Shown here piece by piece: positions 8,742 through 16,833 of a DNA stretch of 61,327 bases (positions are counted from its first letter, which is position 1; every line of letters starts with the position of its first letter). Source of the DNA: CAZCGA01 sp964498075 (GTDB lineage: Bacteria; Desulfobacterota; Binatia; HRBIN30); assembly GCA_964498075.1 (NCBI GenBank), contig CAZCGA010000025.1, positions 1 through 61,327 on the forward strand, in the 5' to 3' direction. Made by a program: the position numbers and the translations under genes. The notes below the pieces were generated by a model that had not been told where the DNA came from, searched no databases, and saw nothing but the letters and a program-made list of their open reading frames with translations.

Positions 8742-9125
8742 CTACTCCTCGCGGAGGGCTGCGTAATCCCAGGCCAGCGTGCGGCCGGGCACGACTTCAT
8801 ACCAAGTCGTCGCGAGCGCGTTGCTCCCGGCCGGTGGCTGGACGCGAACGAGCCGGCCGCGGACCGAGATGCCGCGCAACTCGAACCAGTAGAATCCGTC
8901 GTCGATGAGCAGCACCCCTTCCATCCCCTCCGCCACCGCCCGAGTCGCAGCGGCGGGTACACCCACGAGATGCCGCCCATCGACGCAACGCGCGAGCACG
9001 GGGGTCAGCTCGACCGTACCGTGCGCCGCAAACGCCAGGGCCGCGCGCGGCGGGCGCTCCAGCAGATCGCGCACGTGCGACGGATCGACATCGCGGGTCA
9101 CCCGCCTCTTCGTCTCGTCGGCCAC
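8742..9125 (-). CDS. Second PPOX-like split-barrel protein
   Basis: 127 residues from GTG 9125 (VADETKRRV); a TTG at 9143 would add 6 residues. The features PPRAALAFAAHGTVELTPVL, GRHLVGVPAAATRAVAEG and EGVLLIDDGFYWFELRGISV resemble the PPOX-like flavin-binding barrel, though less clearly than in the downstream neighbour. It ends 3 bases before the next gene, which has the same fold. A heterodimeric or paired-function arrangement is possible but unproven. Confidence 0.65.
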   Translation of the reverse strand: MADETKRRVTRDVDPSHVRDLLERPPRAALAFAAHGTVELTPVLARCVDGRHLVGVPAAATRAVAEGMEGVLLIDDGFYWFELRGISVRGRLVRVQPPAGSNALATTWYEVVPGRTLAWDYAALREE

Positions 9126-9217
9126 AGAGTCGCCGTAGCACAACTCACGCGGCGAACCTACGTCGCGTTCTCACCTCACCCGTGCCGACGTTGAGTCGGC
9201 TGCCGATAAACGGGTAC

Positions 9218-9343
9218 GCCCCTCGATACGCCGCCAAGAGAGGGCGGCTACTCGGGGTGAACGGTTCAACATCTGCGGAAGGAGACCCGCAAATCCGTTC
9301 GCCCCGAGTAGGCCCCGTTTTCTCAGGGGCCGTATCGAGGGGC
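9218..9343. repeat. REPIN-like long inverted repeat with nested hairpins
   Basis: Two outward arms are complementary. GCCCCTCGATACG (9218-9230) pairs with 9331-9343, and CTACTCGGGGTGAACGG (9248-9264) pairs with 9295-9311 with one G/T-type mismatch. Each arm also carries its own internal hairpin: 9231-9247 (CCGCC...GGCGG) on the left and 9312-9330 (GCCCC...GGGGC) on the right. This matches the architecture of paired REP sequences (REPIN). The phrases resemble a widespread metagenomic REP motif containing GTTCGCCC...GAG and TATCGA. The rest of the 9144-9557 gap holds a short hairpin (CCTCTC AAAG AGAGGG near 9364) and no recognisable gene. Confidence 0.8.
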
Positions 9344-9557
9344 TGCCTCGCAGAAAATCGACAGCCTCTCAAAGAGAGGGGGCCAGGGGGTGAGTTCGCG
9401 GAATGTCGTGCTACCGCATTCCGCGCTGGCCTCCGAACCTGCGCTGACGGCGTGGCTGAGGAAGGGCTTGGCGTACGTGCAGAGTCTGCCACCGAAGAGG
9501 CGCGCGTAGCGACCGGCGGCCTGGTTGACGCGCACCGGGGCGCTGCGGCACTCTTGG

Positions 9558-10502
9558 ATGGTGACGCATCCGAGAGATCATCAAACCGGCGGAACACGGT
9601 CCAATCCCGCTACGCTCTACAGCATAGTCTGCGCGGCGGCGTGCGCGACGCTCGTTGCCGGCGTGCCCGCATCAGCAGTCGATCTACCCCAGCAGTTGAG
9701 CCAGCAGATCGCGCAACTGAAATCCCTGCGCGCCGGCGGAAAGGTCCCCGAGCTCAAGGAGCAGGCGGACATCGCCGGCGACGCCATCTACCGTTGGGCT
9801 ATCGCGGCAATGACTGAGGCGCCTGCACAGCAAGTCGTGTCGGCGCTGCAGACGGCGGTTCCGGTGGTCACCAACGAAATGAGTCTCGGCTGGAGCGAAC
9901 GACAGCAGGCGCTCTACAGGCACGACGCGGAAGTCGTCATCAGCGCGACCGTGTGGGGCAAGGGCGACAAGGAGATCCTGGCGATCCGCGTGGACCAGTT
10001 GTCGATCGACCTGGACCGCAAACCCACGGAGCAATTCCTGTTGAGCCGCCCGCCGGTGTTGATCGCCAAGGACCGGAAGGGTGTCGTGGTCGGCAACCTC
10101 GATCCGTGCGACGGGCCCATGCGCTATCGCTTTCGGTACCACCTCTGGAGTGTCTACACCTTCCACGGATTCGTCGCGGGGCCGCGCGGCGCCTGGCCGG
10201 ATGTCGTGCTCAGCGAAGGTCCGCGCGGATCGGGCGGCTGGATGACGCCCATCCAGGCGCACGTCGAGGCCGGGGCGAAGAAGGAGTGGCGCGTGGTGTG
10301 GGAGGCCGACCAAGATTATCCGGGAGGATCGCTGCAGTTCGATGGCCAGTCGAATCGTCTGACCGTCTCGTACACCGGCGAAGGCAGCCCGGAGAAGCTG
10401 ATGCTGAAGCACGGCAAGTCGCCGAAGGGATGGAACGGTACCCGTCCCCTGCTACCCGGTTTGTGCGCACCGCAAGCGTCGTCCGCTTCGGGCGCACCGT
10501 AG
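9558..10502 (+). CDS. Secreted protein of unknown function
   Basis: 314 residues from ATG 9558. The N-terminal stretch LYSIVCAAACATLVAGVPASA looks like a signal peptide cleaved before VDLPQQLSQQ. A short helical segment is followed by a mainly beta domain with the phrases AEVVISATVWGKGDKEILAI, DRKGVVVGNLDPCDGPMRYR and LTVSYTGEG. I recognise no catalytic motif or family. It stands alone on the plus strand, converging on the P450 fusion gene 22 bases away, with the REPIN upstream. Confidence 0.75.
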   Translation: MVTHPRDHQTGGTRSNPATLYSIVCAAACATLVAGVPASAVDLPQQLSQQIAQLKSLRAGGKVPELKEQADIAGDAIYRWAIAAMTEAPAQQVVSALQTAVPVVTNEMSLGWSERQQALYRHDAEVVISATVWGKGDKEILAIRVDQLSIDLDRKPTEQFLLSRPPVLIAKDRKGVVVGNLDPCDGPMRYRFRYHLWSVYTFHGFVAGPRGAWPDVVLSEGPRGSGGWMTPIQAHVEAGAKKEWRVVWEADQDYPGGSLQFDGQSNRLTVSYTGEGSPEKLMLKHGKSPKGWNGTRPLLPGLCAPQASSASGAP

Positions 10503-10524
10503 AGGGTCGCGCCCGGCTCAACGC

Positions 10525-12690
10525 CTACGGCTGGTCTTGCTCCGCGAGCGCGACGAGCCGCTCGCACATGACCAGGGCGAGCTCCTCGCCGGTACGCTCC
10601 GATCCGGCGAGCAACCGCTCGAAGCCGTCGGCATCCAACGCCATCACCTCGACCTCGGTGTCCGCAGCCGCCCGCACGGTGGCGGTGCGCGGCTGTCGTT
10701 GCAGCAGGCCGACCTCACCGAAGTACTGCCCGGCGGCGAGCGCGCCGACATGGATGTCGTGGCCGCCGGGATGGTGGTTGAGGACCTCGACCCGCCCCTT
10801 CACGATGATGAAGAAGCGGTCTGCCGGGTCGCCTTGGCGGATGATGACTACGCCGGGCGGGTAGCACAGGGGCCGGAAGTCGGACGACACCCGGGCGATC
10901 TGCTCCGGCGCCAACGCCGGCAAGGCCACCGCGAGAGTCGTGGCGAGAGTGCGCCGATGCACGAGGCGCGCGATCTCCGCACTTGTCAGATCCGACTCGC
11001 GGACCAGATCGAGAAAGCTCGCCGCATCGAGCGACCAGGCTTCGACCGTAGTGTGCACGGCCGCCCGCACGGTCGCGGTACGACGCAACCCCTGGAGGAT
11101 GCCGATCTCGCCGCAGCATTCGCCGCTGCCCAGGCGGGCCACCAGCTGCGGCGGCCCGTCCGACCGCGCCTTCCACACCTCGACTTCGCCCTTGGTGAGC
11201 ACGTAGAATCGATCGGCGACTTCGCCTTCGCGAATGATCGTCGCGCCGGCCGCGAACGTGTGCCGCTGGAGCTTCGCCAGCACTTCCGCCAGCTGCGCTT
11301 CGCTGAGCTCTGGAAACAGGTCGGCGATTTCGGTCTCCGACGCCGCCACCGCCACCGGCGCACGCGTGCGCGGCGCGACGACGTGCAGCCGGAAGCTCGC
11401 TGCCGGACCGGGAAGGGGATTGACGACGGTGCGCAGCCTGTAGCCCGGCGGATCCAGCTCGAGCTGCGTCGTACGCAGCAGGCCGGCGAGGGTGATCATC
11501 ATGAGTGCCTCGGCCGTCCCGGCGCTGATGCAGGCGTGTGAACCGAGGCCGAAGGGGCTCAGGGCGCCGGCCTGACAGTGCTCGTTGCGCGGTGCACTGT
11601 AGCGCTCGACGTCGAAGCGCTGCGGATCGGGGAAGAGCTGCGGCAGGAAGTGGCAGACGCCGATGGCCACGAGCAGGTCGGCTCCGCACGGCACGCGGTG
11701 GCCGGCAAACTCGAACGCCTCGATCACGCGGCGCGGCAGCGCGAACAGCAGCGGGTACAGCCGCAGCGTCTCGAGCACGACGCCGCGCAGCAGGCGCATG
11801 CGCCGGAGGGCGCTGGCGTCTGGGACGCCGGCGGCGAACGTGGCGTCGACTTCCGCGGTCACCCGTTCGAGCACCTCGGGGTGCGTGAGCAGCTCGTAGA
11901 GCGCGAAGCTGCAGACGCGGCTCGGGTACAAGGCGCTGTTCACCCACGGCATGTGCGCCACCGCCATCACGGCGTGCTCGTCGAGCGGCTGGCCGGCGTC
12001 GTCGCGCGCGGCGAGCAGCGTGTCGATCAAGTCGGGATGGCGCTGCGCGCCGGGCGGTTGCTCTCCGTGCCTGCGAATCACCGCGTGCACGAAGTCGTGG
12101 ACGCGCGCCTTGGCGGCCCGATACGACGGCCGATAGGCGAGCAGCCGTGGCTGCATCGCCACGCCGACGCCGATCAGCGTCTGGCCGAAGGTCACGACGT
12201 CGCGTACCGGCCCGGCGGAACCGTTTGCCAATGCCAACGCGGCCTGTTCGACCAGCAACTGCTGCAGCGTGCCGAGAACCTCGAAGCGGTGGCCGGCAGG
12301 CCACGCGCGTGCCGTGCGTTCAACGTGCTCGACGAGTCGCGGTACCGCAGGGGAGATCGCTTCGCGGGAAAACCCCGGCTTCAAGTTGCGGCGCAACTGG
12401 CGGTGGGCGTCACCGTCGAGCGCCGCCAGGTACTGCGTCGTCTCCAGCTCTTTGCAGAGCGTCGCCAGCGGTTCCTTCGAACTGAAGTAGCGGTCTCCAT
12501 GCTTCGTGAACAGGAAGTTCGCCTCCGGCCCCGCCAGCACGGTCAGCTCGCGCCCCAGGATGCGCAGACGGAAGATCGGTCCCAGCTGGTGATACTTCTG
12601 CACCAGGAACCGGCACGGATCCGGAAGCATACTCAGCGCACTGCCAACGAACGGCAGTCCACGAACATATGGCAGAGCAGTCTCGGTCAC
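10525..12690 (-). CDS. Cytochrome P450 fused to two cyclic-nucleotide-binding domains
   Basis: 721 residues from GTG 12690 (VTETALPYVRGLPFVGSAL); the frame is open further upstream but overlaps the divergent gene. Residues about 1-440 are a P450. They carry ExxR at E307-R310 (LETLR) and the heme loop SPFGLGSHAC with the cysteine ligand C387, followed by I-S-A-G rather than the usual I-G. The I-helix region (about 240-265, AHMPWVNSALYPS) lacks the usual acid/Thr pair. Residues about 465-565 and 595-695 are two cNMP-binding domains, each with a phosphate-binding cassette ending RTATVRA (523-543 and 654-674). No reductase or ferredoxin gene is nearby. A natural guess is oxidation gated by cAMP or cGMP, or a heme sensor; neither is shown. 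Confidence 0.9.
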   Translation of the reverse strand: MTETALPYVRGLPFVGSALSMLPDPCRFLVQKYHQLGPIFRLRILGRELTVLAGPEANFLFTKHGDRYFSSKEPLATLCKELETTQYLAALDGDAHRQLRRNLKPGFSREAISPAVPRLVEHVERTARAWPAGHRFEVLGTLQQLLVEQAALALANGSAGPVRDVVTFGQTLIGVGVAMQPRLLAYRPSYRAAKARVHDFVHAVIRRHGEQPPGAQRHPDLIDTLLAARDDAGQPLDEHAVMAVAHMPWVNSALYPSRVCSFALYELLTHPEVLERVTAEVDATFAAGVPDASALRRMRLLRGVVLETLRLYPLLFALPRRVIEAFEFAGHRVPCGADLLVAIGVCHFLPQLFPDPQRFDVERYSAPRNEHCQAGALSPFGLGSHACISAGTAEALMMITLAGLLRTTQLELDPPGYRLRTVVNPLPGPAASFRLHVVAPRTRAPVAVAASETEIADLFPELSEAQLAEVLAKLQRHTFAAGATIIREGEVADRFYVLTKGEVEVWKARSDGPPQLVARLGSGECCGEIGILQGLRRTATVRAAVHTTVEAWSLDAASFLDLVRESDLTSAEIARLVHRRTLATTLAVALPALAPEQIARVSSDFRPLCYPPGVVIIRQGDPADRFFIIVKGRVEVLNHHPGGHDIHVGALAAGQYFGEVGLLQRQPRTATVRAAADTEVEVMALDADGFERLLAGSERTGEELALVMCERLVALAEQDQP

Positions 12691-12798
12691 GGTGCGTGGT
12701 GATAGCTTACGACACGCGGCAAGGCCATGGCACGAGGGCTGGACGGCCGCCGAGCGATCCAGCAGGATGACGGCTGTGCAGCACCAAGGAGATCCGAC

Positions 12799-13251
12799 AT
12801 GATCACGGGAAGCTGTCTGTGCGGCGGCGTGCGCTTTGAGATGGAGCGCGTCGTCGGGCCCTTCGAGCTCTGTCACTGTCGCCGCTGTCGCAAGGCGACG
12901 GGCTCGGCGTTCGCCGCCACAGTCGGCGTGCGCACCGCGGACTTCCGTCTGCTTCAGGGCAAGGAGCTGATTGCCACCTACGAAGCCCCGCTCGTCGAAC
13001 ACCCGCCTCCCTACAGCGTCTCCTTCTGCAGCCGCTGCGGTTCGCTGGTGCCGAATCCGGATCCGGACGCGCCATGGTTCGAGGTGCCGGCCGGATTGCT
13101 CGATGGCGATCCGGGTCTCCGACCCGACAAGCACATCTTCGTCGAGCTGAAAGCGCCGTGGCACGCGATCACCGACACCCTGCCGCAGTACGACAAGCCA
13201 GCGCTGTACGCGTTGCGACGCGCTCAAGCCGCGACGCCGCGCGTCGACTAG
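12799..13251 (+). CDS. GFA / CENP-V-fold zinc protein
   Basis: 150 residues from ATG 12799, fixed by a strong ribosome-binding site AAGGAGAT 5 bases upstream. The zinc ligands of the glutathione-dependent formaldehyde-activating family are visible: GSCLCGGVRF, then CHCRRCRKATGSAF and the late FCSRCGS. Family members bind zinc and some act on S-hydroxymethylglutathione, but most copies are uncharacterised. It is transcribed divergently from the P450 fusion gene across 108 bases and is followed without a gap by a P-loop kinase gene. Confidence 0.9.
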   Translation: MITGSCLCGGVRFEMERVVGPFELCHCRRCRKATGSAFAATVGVRTADFRLLQGKELIATYEAPLVEHPPPYSVSFCSRCGSLVPNPDPDAPWFEVPAGLLDGDPGLRPDKHIFVELKAPWHAITDTLPQYDKPALYALRRAQAATPRVD

Positions 13252-13782
13252 ATGGAGCCGTCGGTTCTCGTCGTCTCCGGGATTCCGGGCGCCGGGAAGT
13301 CAACCATCGCGGCGCTGCTGGCGCGCCGGTTCGCGCGCAGTGTGCATCTGGAGGCGGACGTGCTGCAGGGCCTCATCGTCTCCGGGGGACTGTGGCCCGA
13401 CGGCCAGCCGGCCGAGGAAGCGACGCGCCAGCTGCGCTTGCGCGGTCGCAACGTCGCCCTCTTGGCGGATTCGTTCTTCGAAGGCGGCTTCACCGTGGTC
13501 ATCGACGACGTTGTGATCGGCAGCCGTCTCGACGAGCTGCGATCCGACTTGCGCAGTCGGCCGCTCTTCTTCGTACTGCTGGTGCCGCGGCTGGAAGCGG
13601 TGCGCCAGCGAAACTCGCAGCGCCCCGACAAGAACGTCTTCGACGCTTGGAAGCATCTCGATGAAGTCACGCGCCGCGAGACCCCGCGCCTCGGGCTCTG
13701 GCTCGATACGTCCTACCTGACCGCGGAGGAGTCGGCGAATGAGATCATGAGACGTGTGTGGGAGGAAGGTGAGGTCCGCTAG
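13252..13782 (+). CDS. P-loop kinase, chloramphenicol-phosphotransferase/zeta-toxin-like
   Basis: 176 residues starting at the ATG that directly follows the GFA stop codon. Walker A is GIPGAGKST (K16) and the acidic Walker B-like strand is FTVVIDDVV. The layout with a lid-type VPRLEAVRQRNSQR segment fits the AAA_33/CPT-like small-molecule kinases, which include chloramphenicol phosphotransferase and zeta toxins. The substrate is unknown. The zero-base spacing implies co-translation with the GFA protein. Confidence 0.82.
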   Translation: MEPSVLVVSGIPGAGKSTIAALLARRFARSVHLEADVLQGLIVSGGLWPDGQPAEEATRQLRLRGRNVALLADSFFEGGFTVVIDDVVIGSRLDELRSDLRSRPLFFVLLVPRLEAVRQRNSQRPDKNVFDAWKHLDEVTRRETPRLGLWLDTSYLTAEESANEIMRRVWEEGEVR

Positions 13783-13868
13783 CGCAGGCGCTTTGAGCGT
13801 CTTCGCCACGCCAGTTGAACGCCGCCGTTGCTGATTAACGACGCTCGATCGCGGGGCACGCGCTCTCG

Positions 13869-16649
13869 TCACTTGAGGCGGATCGCCGGGGTGGCATTCC
13901 CTCCGGCCGGCTCAGCAACATCGCAGCGCTCGAAGCAGCGCATCAAGTGTTCAGCGAGCTCCTTCACATCCTGGGTCAAGGAACCAACGTGGGTGCCCGG
14001 GAGCACGTGCAGGTCTACCTTCGGAACCACCTTTCGCCACCGCCGAGCGGCTTCCTCTGCGGGCTCCGGGTCGTCCGCCGGCCAAAACAGCGTGATCGGG
14101 TTCGCATACTCTCGAGGGATGTAGTGGCGGTCGATGCGCAGGTACGTTTCTCTCAAACGATCCCGCCGCTCCCGCGGTGTCTCCGCTTCGAAATCGATAC
14201 GCGACGATCGTATTGTTCCGCTTCCTCCCGACTCGGTAGAGCGGAACAGGTGGGCCAGCTCGCCGGGCATCCGCCACGCCTTGGCCAGGAGTTGTATGAC
14301 GGAGCTGCGTAGAGGCCGGCGATCCAAGCTGAGCACGATGCGGCGGGCAAGCTCGTAGAGCTCCATTCGGAATCTCGGTGGAAACCGGAGCAGGGCACCA
14401 GCGACGGCGATCGTTTGCTGCATCACCCGGAAGCGGAGGTTCTCGGCTGCCGATCCGATGAGGACCAGCACATCCACTTGCTGGCCGCATGCGACCAGTT
14501 GTCTGGCCATCTCGAAGGCCACCAGACCCCCGTTGCACGTCCCGCCCAGACGGTAGGGACCGGCCGGCCGGAAAGTGCGCAGGGTCTCCACGTGTTGCGC
14601 GGCCATCAGCTCGTAGGACGTCGGCACGGGTTGGTTGTCCAGACCGTACGGTGGCAGGGCATAGAATGGTTGGTCGGCGCCCAGGTGGCGCGCCAACTCC
14701 AAGCAGTAGAAGCCACCGCTGAGATAGTCACCGTGCAGGAGGAAGAACGGTGGCTTCGGCCCACCGGGTTGGATCGGCAGGAACGGGAGGCGAAGATCCG
14801 CGTTTTGCTGGAACAGGATATCGGCCAGCGTCTCTACGTCGGCCGCCTCGAAAAGGATCGATAGGGGGATTTCACGGTTGAGCACCTCCTCAAGGCAATC
14901 CACCATCCTGGTCGCTTGTAGGGAGTCGCCCCCGAGGTCGAAGAAGTTGTCCCGCACGCCAACCGGGCGCACACCGAGCATCTCTTCCCAGACCTGCGCG
15001 ATCCGTTGCTGCAGGAGAGATTCGGGGGCGATGTATTCTTGTTCCAACGTGGGACGCCCCTCTGGAGGTGGCGGCAGCGCCTTGCGGTCAATCTTTCCGT
15101 TGTGGCTCAAGGGGAGTGCTTCCAGCATCACGTAGCTCGCCGGTACCATGTGGGCGGGCAGATCGGTGGCAAGGCGCCGCCGCAGCGCACTCGCGGTTGG
15201 CGCTGCGCCATCCTCCGCAACGACATAGGCGACCAAGCGTGAATCTCCAGTCTGATCCTCCCACGCCGTAACCACGGCTTGCCGGACTTCCTCCACCTTG
15301 AGGAGCGCCGACTCGACGTCGGCCAACGCCACCCATTGTCCTCGGATCTTCAACCGAGCATCGTTGCGCCCGAGGTACTCCACGCAACCGTCCGGTCGGA
15401 GACGGCCAAGGTCCCCCGTCCGGTAGACACGGCCAAGGCCCCCGAGCGGGTCACGCGTGAACGCCCGTTGAGTGAGCACGGGGTTCTGCCAGTAGCCAGG
15501 GGAAAGGTATCGGCTCACGACCGCAATCTCTCCAACCCGGCCCGCGTCGGCGAACGGCTTCCCGTCTTCGTCCAGGAGGCGGATCTCCATGTCGTCGGTC
15601 GGATATCCGACCGGAGGCTTCCCGCCCTCGATCGTCGTCGTCCGGTCGATGAAGTACTGGCAGGCGATCCCGGTCTCCGTGGTACCGAGACCGTTGACCA
15701 GCAAGCAGTCGGGTGTGCAATGCTTACGGTAGAGTTCCACATCCGCAAGCGACGCCTGATCGCCCTCCAGCCGGATCAGCCTCACGCTCGGAAACGACCT
15801 GCCCTCGGTCAGGAGCGCGCGGAACAATGCCGGCACCGAGTGGTAGATGGTGATCGCCGATGCCTCCAGCCATTGGGCGACGCCGCGCGGCGTCTCCTCC
15901 CGAAATTCGATCGGCAACGTGCATGCGCCGTTCAGCAGGGCGCAGAAGAGGCTGGAAACTGCCCCGCTGAAGCCGAAGGATTGCAGCAGCGTCAAGCGGT
16001 CGTCGGCACAGATGTGCAGCCGGTTCGTGTAACGCATGATGTTGTGCAGCACGTTGCGGTGGGTATCCATCACGCCCTTCGGCATGCCGGTCGAACCCGA
16101 GGTGTAGTAGACGTACGCCAGCGCGTCCGGAGAGCCGGTGAGTCCAAGGTTGTCTTCCGCGAAGTCCAAACCAATCCGGTCGACGTCGAGGATATCAATG
16201 GCGTCTCCGCATAGTTCCTGCGCCAAGCGCAGGTTGCGGGAATCGGTTACCGCCAGCCGCGCCCGCGAGTCTGCCAACAACCTGGCGACGCCCTTCACGG
16301 GGAGATGGGGATCCAGCGATACGTAGAACTTGCCGGCCTTGAGTGCCCCGAGGATGGCGATGACCGAGGGGACCCCCTGCTGAAACAACAGGGCCACGGG
16401 CTCCGCGCTCACGCCGCAGCGCGCGACGATCGCATGCGCCACGCGGTTGGCGCGCGCGTTCAGTTCCCGATAGGTCAGCCGCTCGGTCCGGGTCATCACC
16501 GCGAGGCGCGCGGAGTGGGTCTCGACGACGCGTTCGAAGCGGCTGTGCAGCGTCTGCTCGATTTCGCTCTTCGAGAACTCGACAAAGGGATTGGAAGGTG
16601 CGGGCTGGTAGGGGTGGGTTCCCGCATCACGGGGATCGGCGGATATCAT
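13869..16649 (-). CDS. Stand-alone NRPS-like enzyme: adenylation - carrier - thioesterase
   Basis: 926 residues. The adenylation domain covers about 35-525: A3 YYTSGSTGMPKGV (182-194), A5 NGLGTTETG (319-327), A7/A8 YRTGDLGRL...NDARLKIRG, and A10 SHNGKIDRK with the catalytic K519. The carrier protein follows, with phosphopantetheine Ser576 in DLGGDSLQ. A thioesterase occupies about 635-900, with nucleophile motif GGTCNGG, that is Cys705 instead of Ser, and a likely catalytic His in PGTHVGSL. There is no condensation domain. Core A4 reads SFGFSGAVS, lacking the Asp that binds the alpha-amino group of amino-acid substrates, so the substrate may not be a standard alpha-amino acid. No other biosynthetic genes adjoin it. 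Confidence 0.92.
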   Translation of the reverse strand: MISADPRDAGTHPYQPAPSNPFVEFSKSEIEQTLHSRFERVVETHSARLAVMTRTERLTYRELNARANRVAHAIVARCGVSAEPVALLFQQGVPSVIAILGALKAGKFYVSLDPHLPVKGVARLLADSRARLAVTDSRNLRLAQELCGDAIDILDVDRIGLDFAEDNLGLTGSPDALAYVYYTSGSTGMPKGVMDTHRNVLHNIMRYTNRLHICADDRLTLLQSFGFSGAVSSLFCALLNGACTLPIEFREETPRGVAQWLEASAITIYHSVPALFRALLTEGRSFPSVRLIRLEGDQASLADVELYRKHCTPDCLLVNGLGTTETGIACQYFIDRTTTIEGGKPPVGYPTDDMEIRLLDEDGKPFADAGRVGEIAVVSRYLSPGYWQNPVLTQRAFTRDPLGGLGRVYRTGDLGRLRPDGCVEYLGRNDARLKIRGQWVALADVESALLKVEEVRQAVVTAWEDQTGDSRLVAYVVAEDGAAPTASALRRRLATDLPAHMVPASYVMLEALPLSHNGKIDRKALPPPPEGRPTLEQEYIAPESLLQQRIAQVWEEMLGVRPVGVRDNFFDLGGDSLQATRMVDCLEEVLNREIPLSILFEAADVETLADILFQQNADLRLPFLPIQPGGPKPPFFLLHGDYLSGGFYCLELARHLGADQPFYALPPYGLDNQPVPTSYELMAAQHVETLRTFRPAGPYRLGGTCNGGLVAFEMARQLVACGQQVDVLVLIGSAAENLRFRVMQQTIAVAGALLRFPPRFRMELYELARRIVLSLDRRPLRSSVIQLLAKAWRMPGELAHLFRSTESGGSGTIRSSRIDFEAETPRERRDRLRETYLRIDRHYIPREYANPITLFWPADDPEPAEEAARRWRKVVPKVDLHVLPGTHVGSLTQDVKELAEHLMRCFERCDVAEPAGGNATPAIRLK

Positions 16650-16833
16650 GGTCTGTGGTTCCCGCGCCCGAGCTCAGGCGAGCGGGCTAGCGCGGCGCAG
16701 TGTAGTCGCAGCCGGGCGAGGTGATCAACAGACGCGCCCTGGCCCCGTGCACATCAGCTCGACATCACGAGAGAGGTGGCCTAAATAGCTCACGGCCAAG
16801 AACGCCAAGGTGTCCATCCATGTGGAGCTGGAA

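Noticed and set aside
9364..9400. AGAGGGGGCCAGGGGGTGAG phrase as a regulatory site
   Set aside because: Purine-rich low-complexity sequence near the REPIN with no symmetrical or conserved partner.
11578..12702. Long plus-strand frame within the P450 gene
   Set aside because: Antisense shadow; no homology, and the P450 motifs on the minus strand are convincing.
12691..13227. N-terminal extension of the P450 fusion gene up to 13227
   Set aside because: It overlaps the GFA gene completely on the other strand and shows no P450 homology; the P450 begins at GTG 12690.
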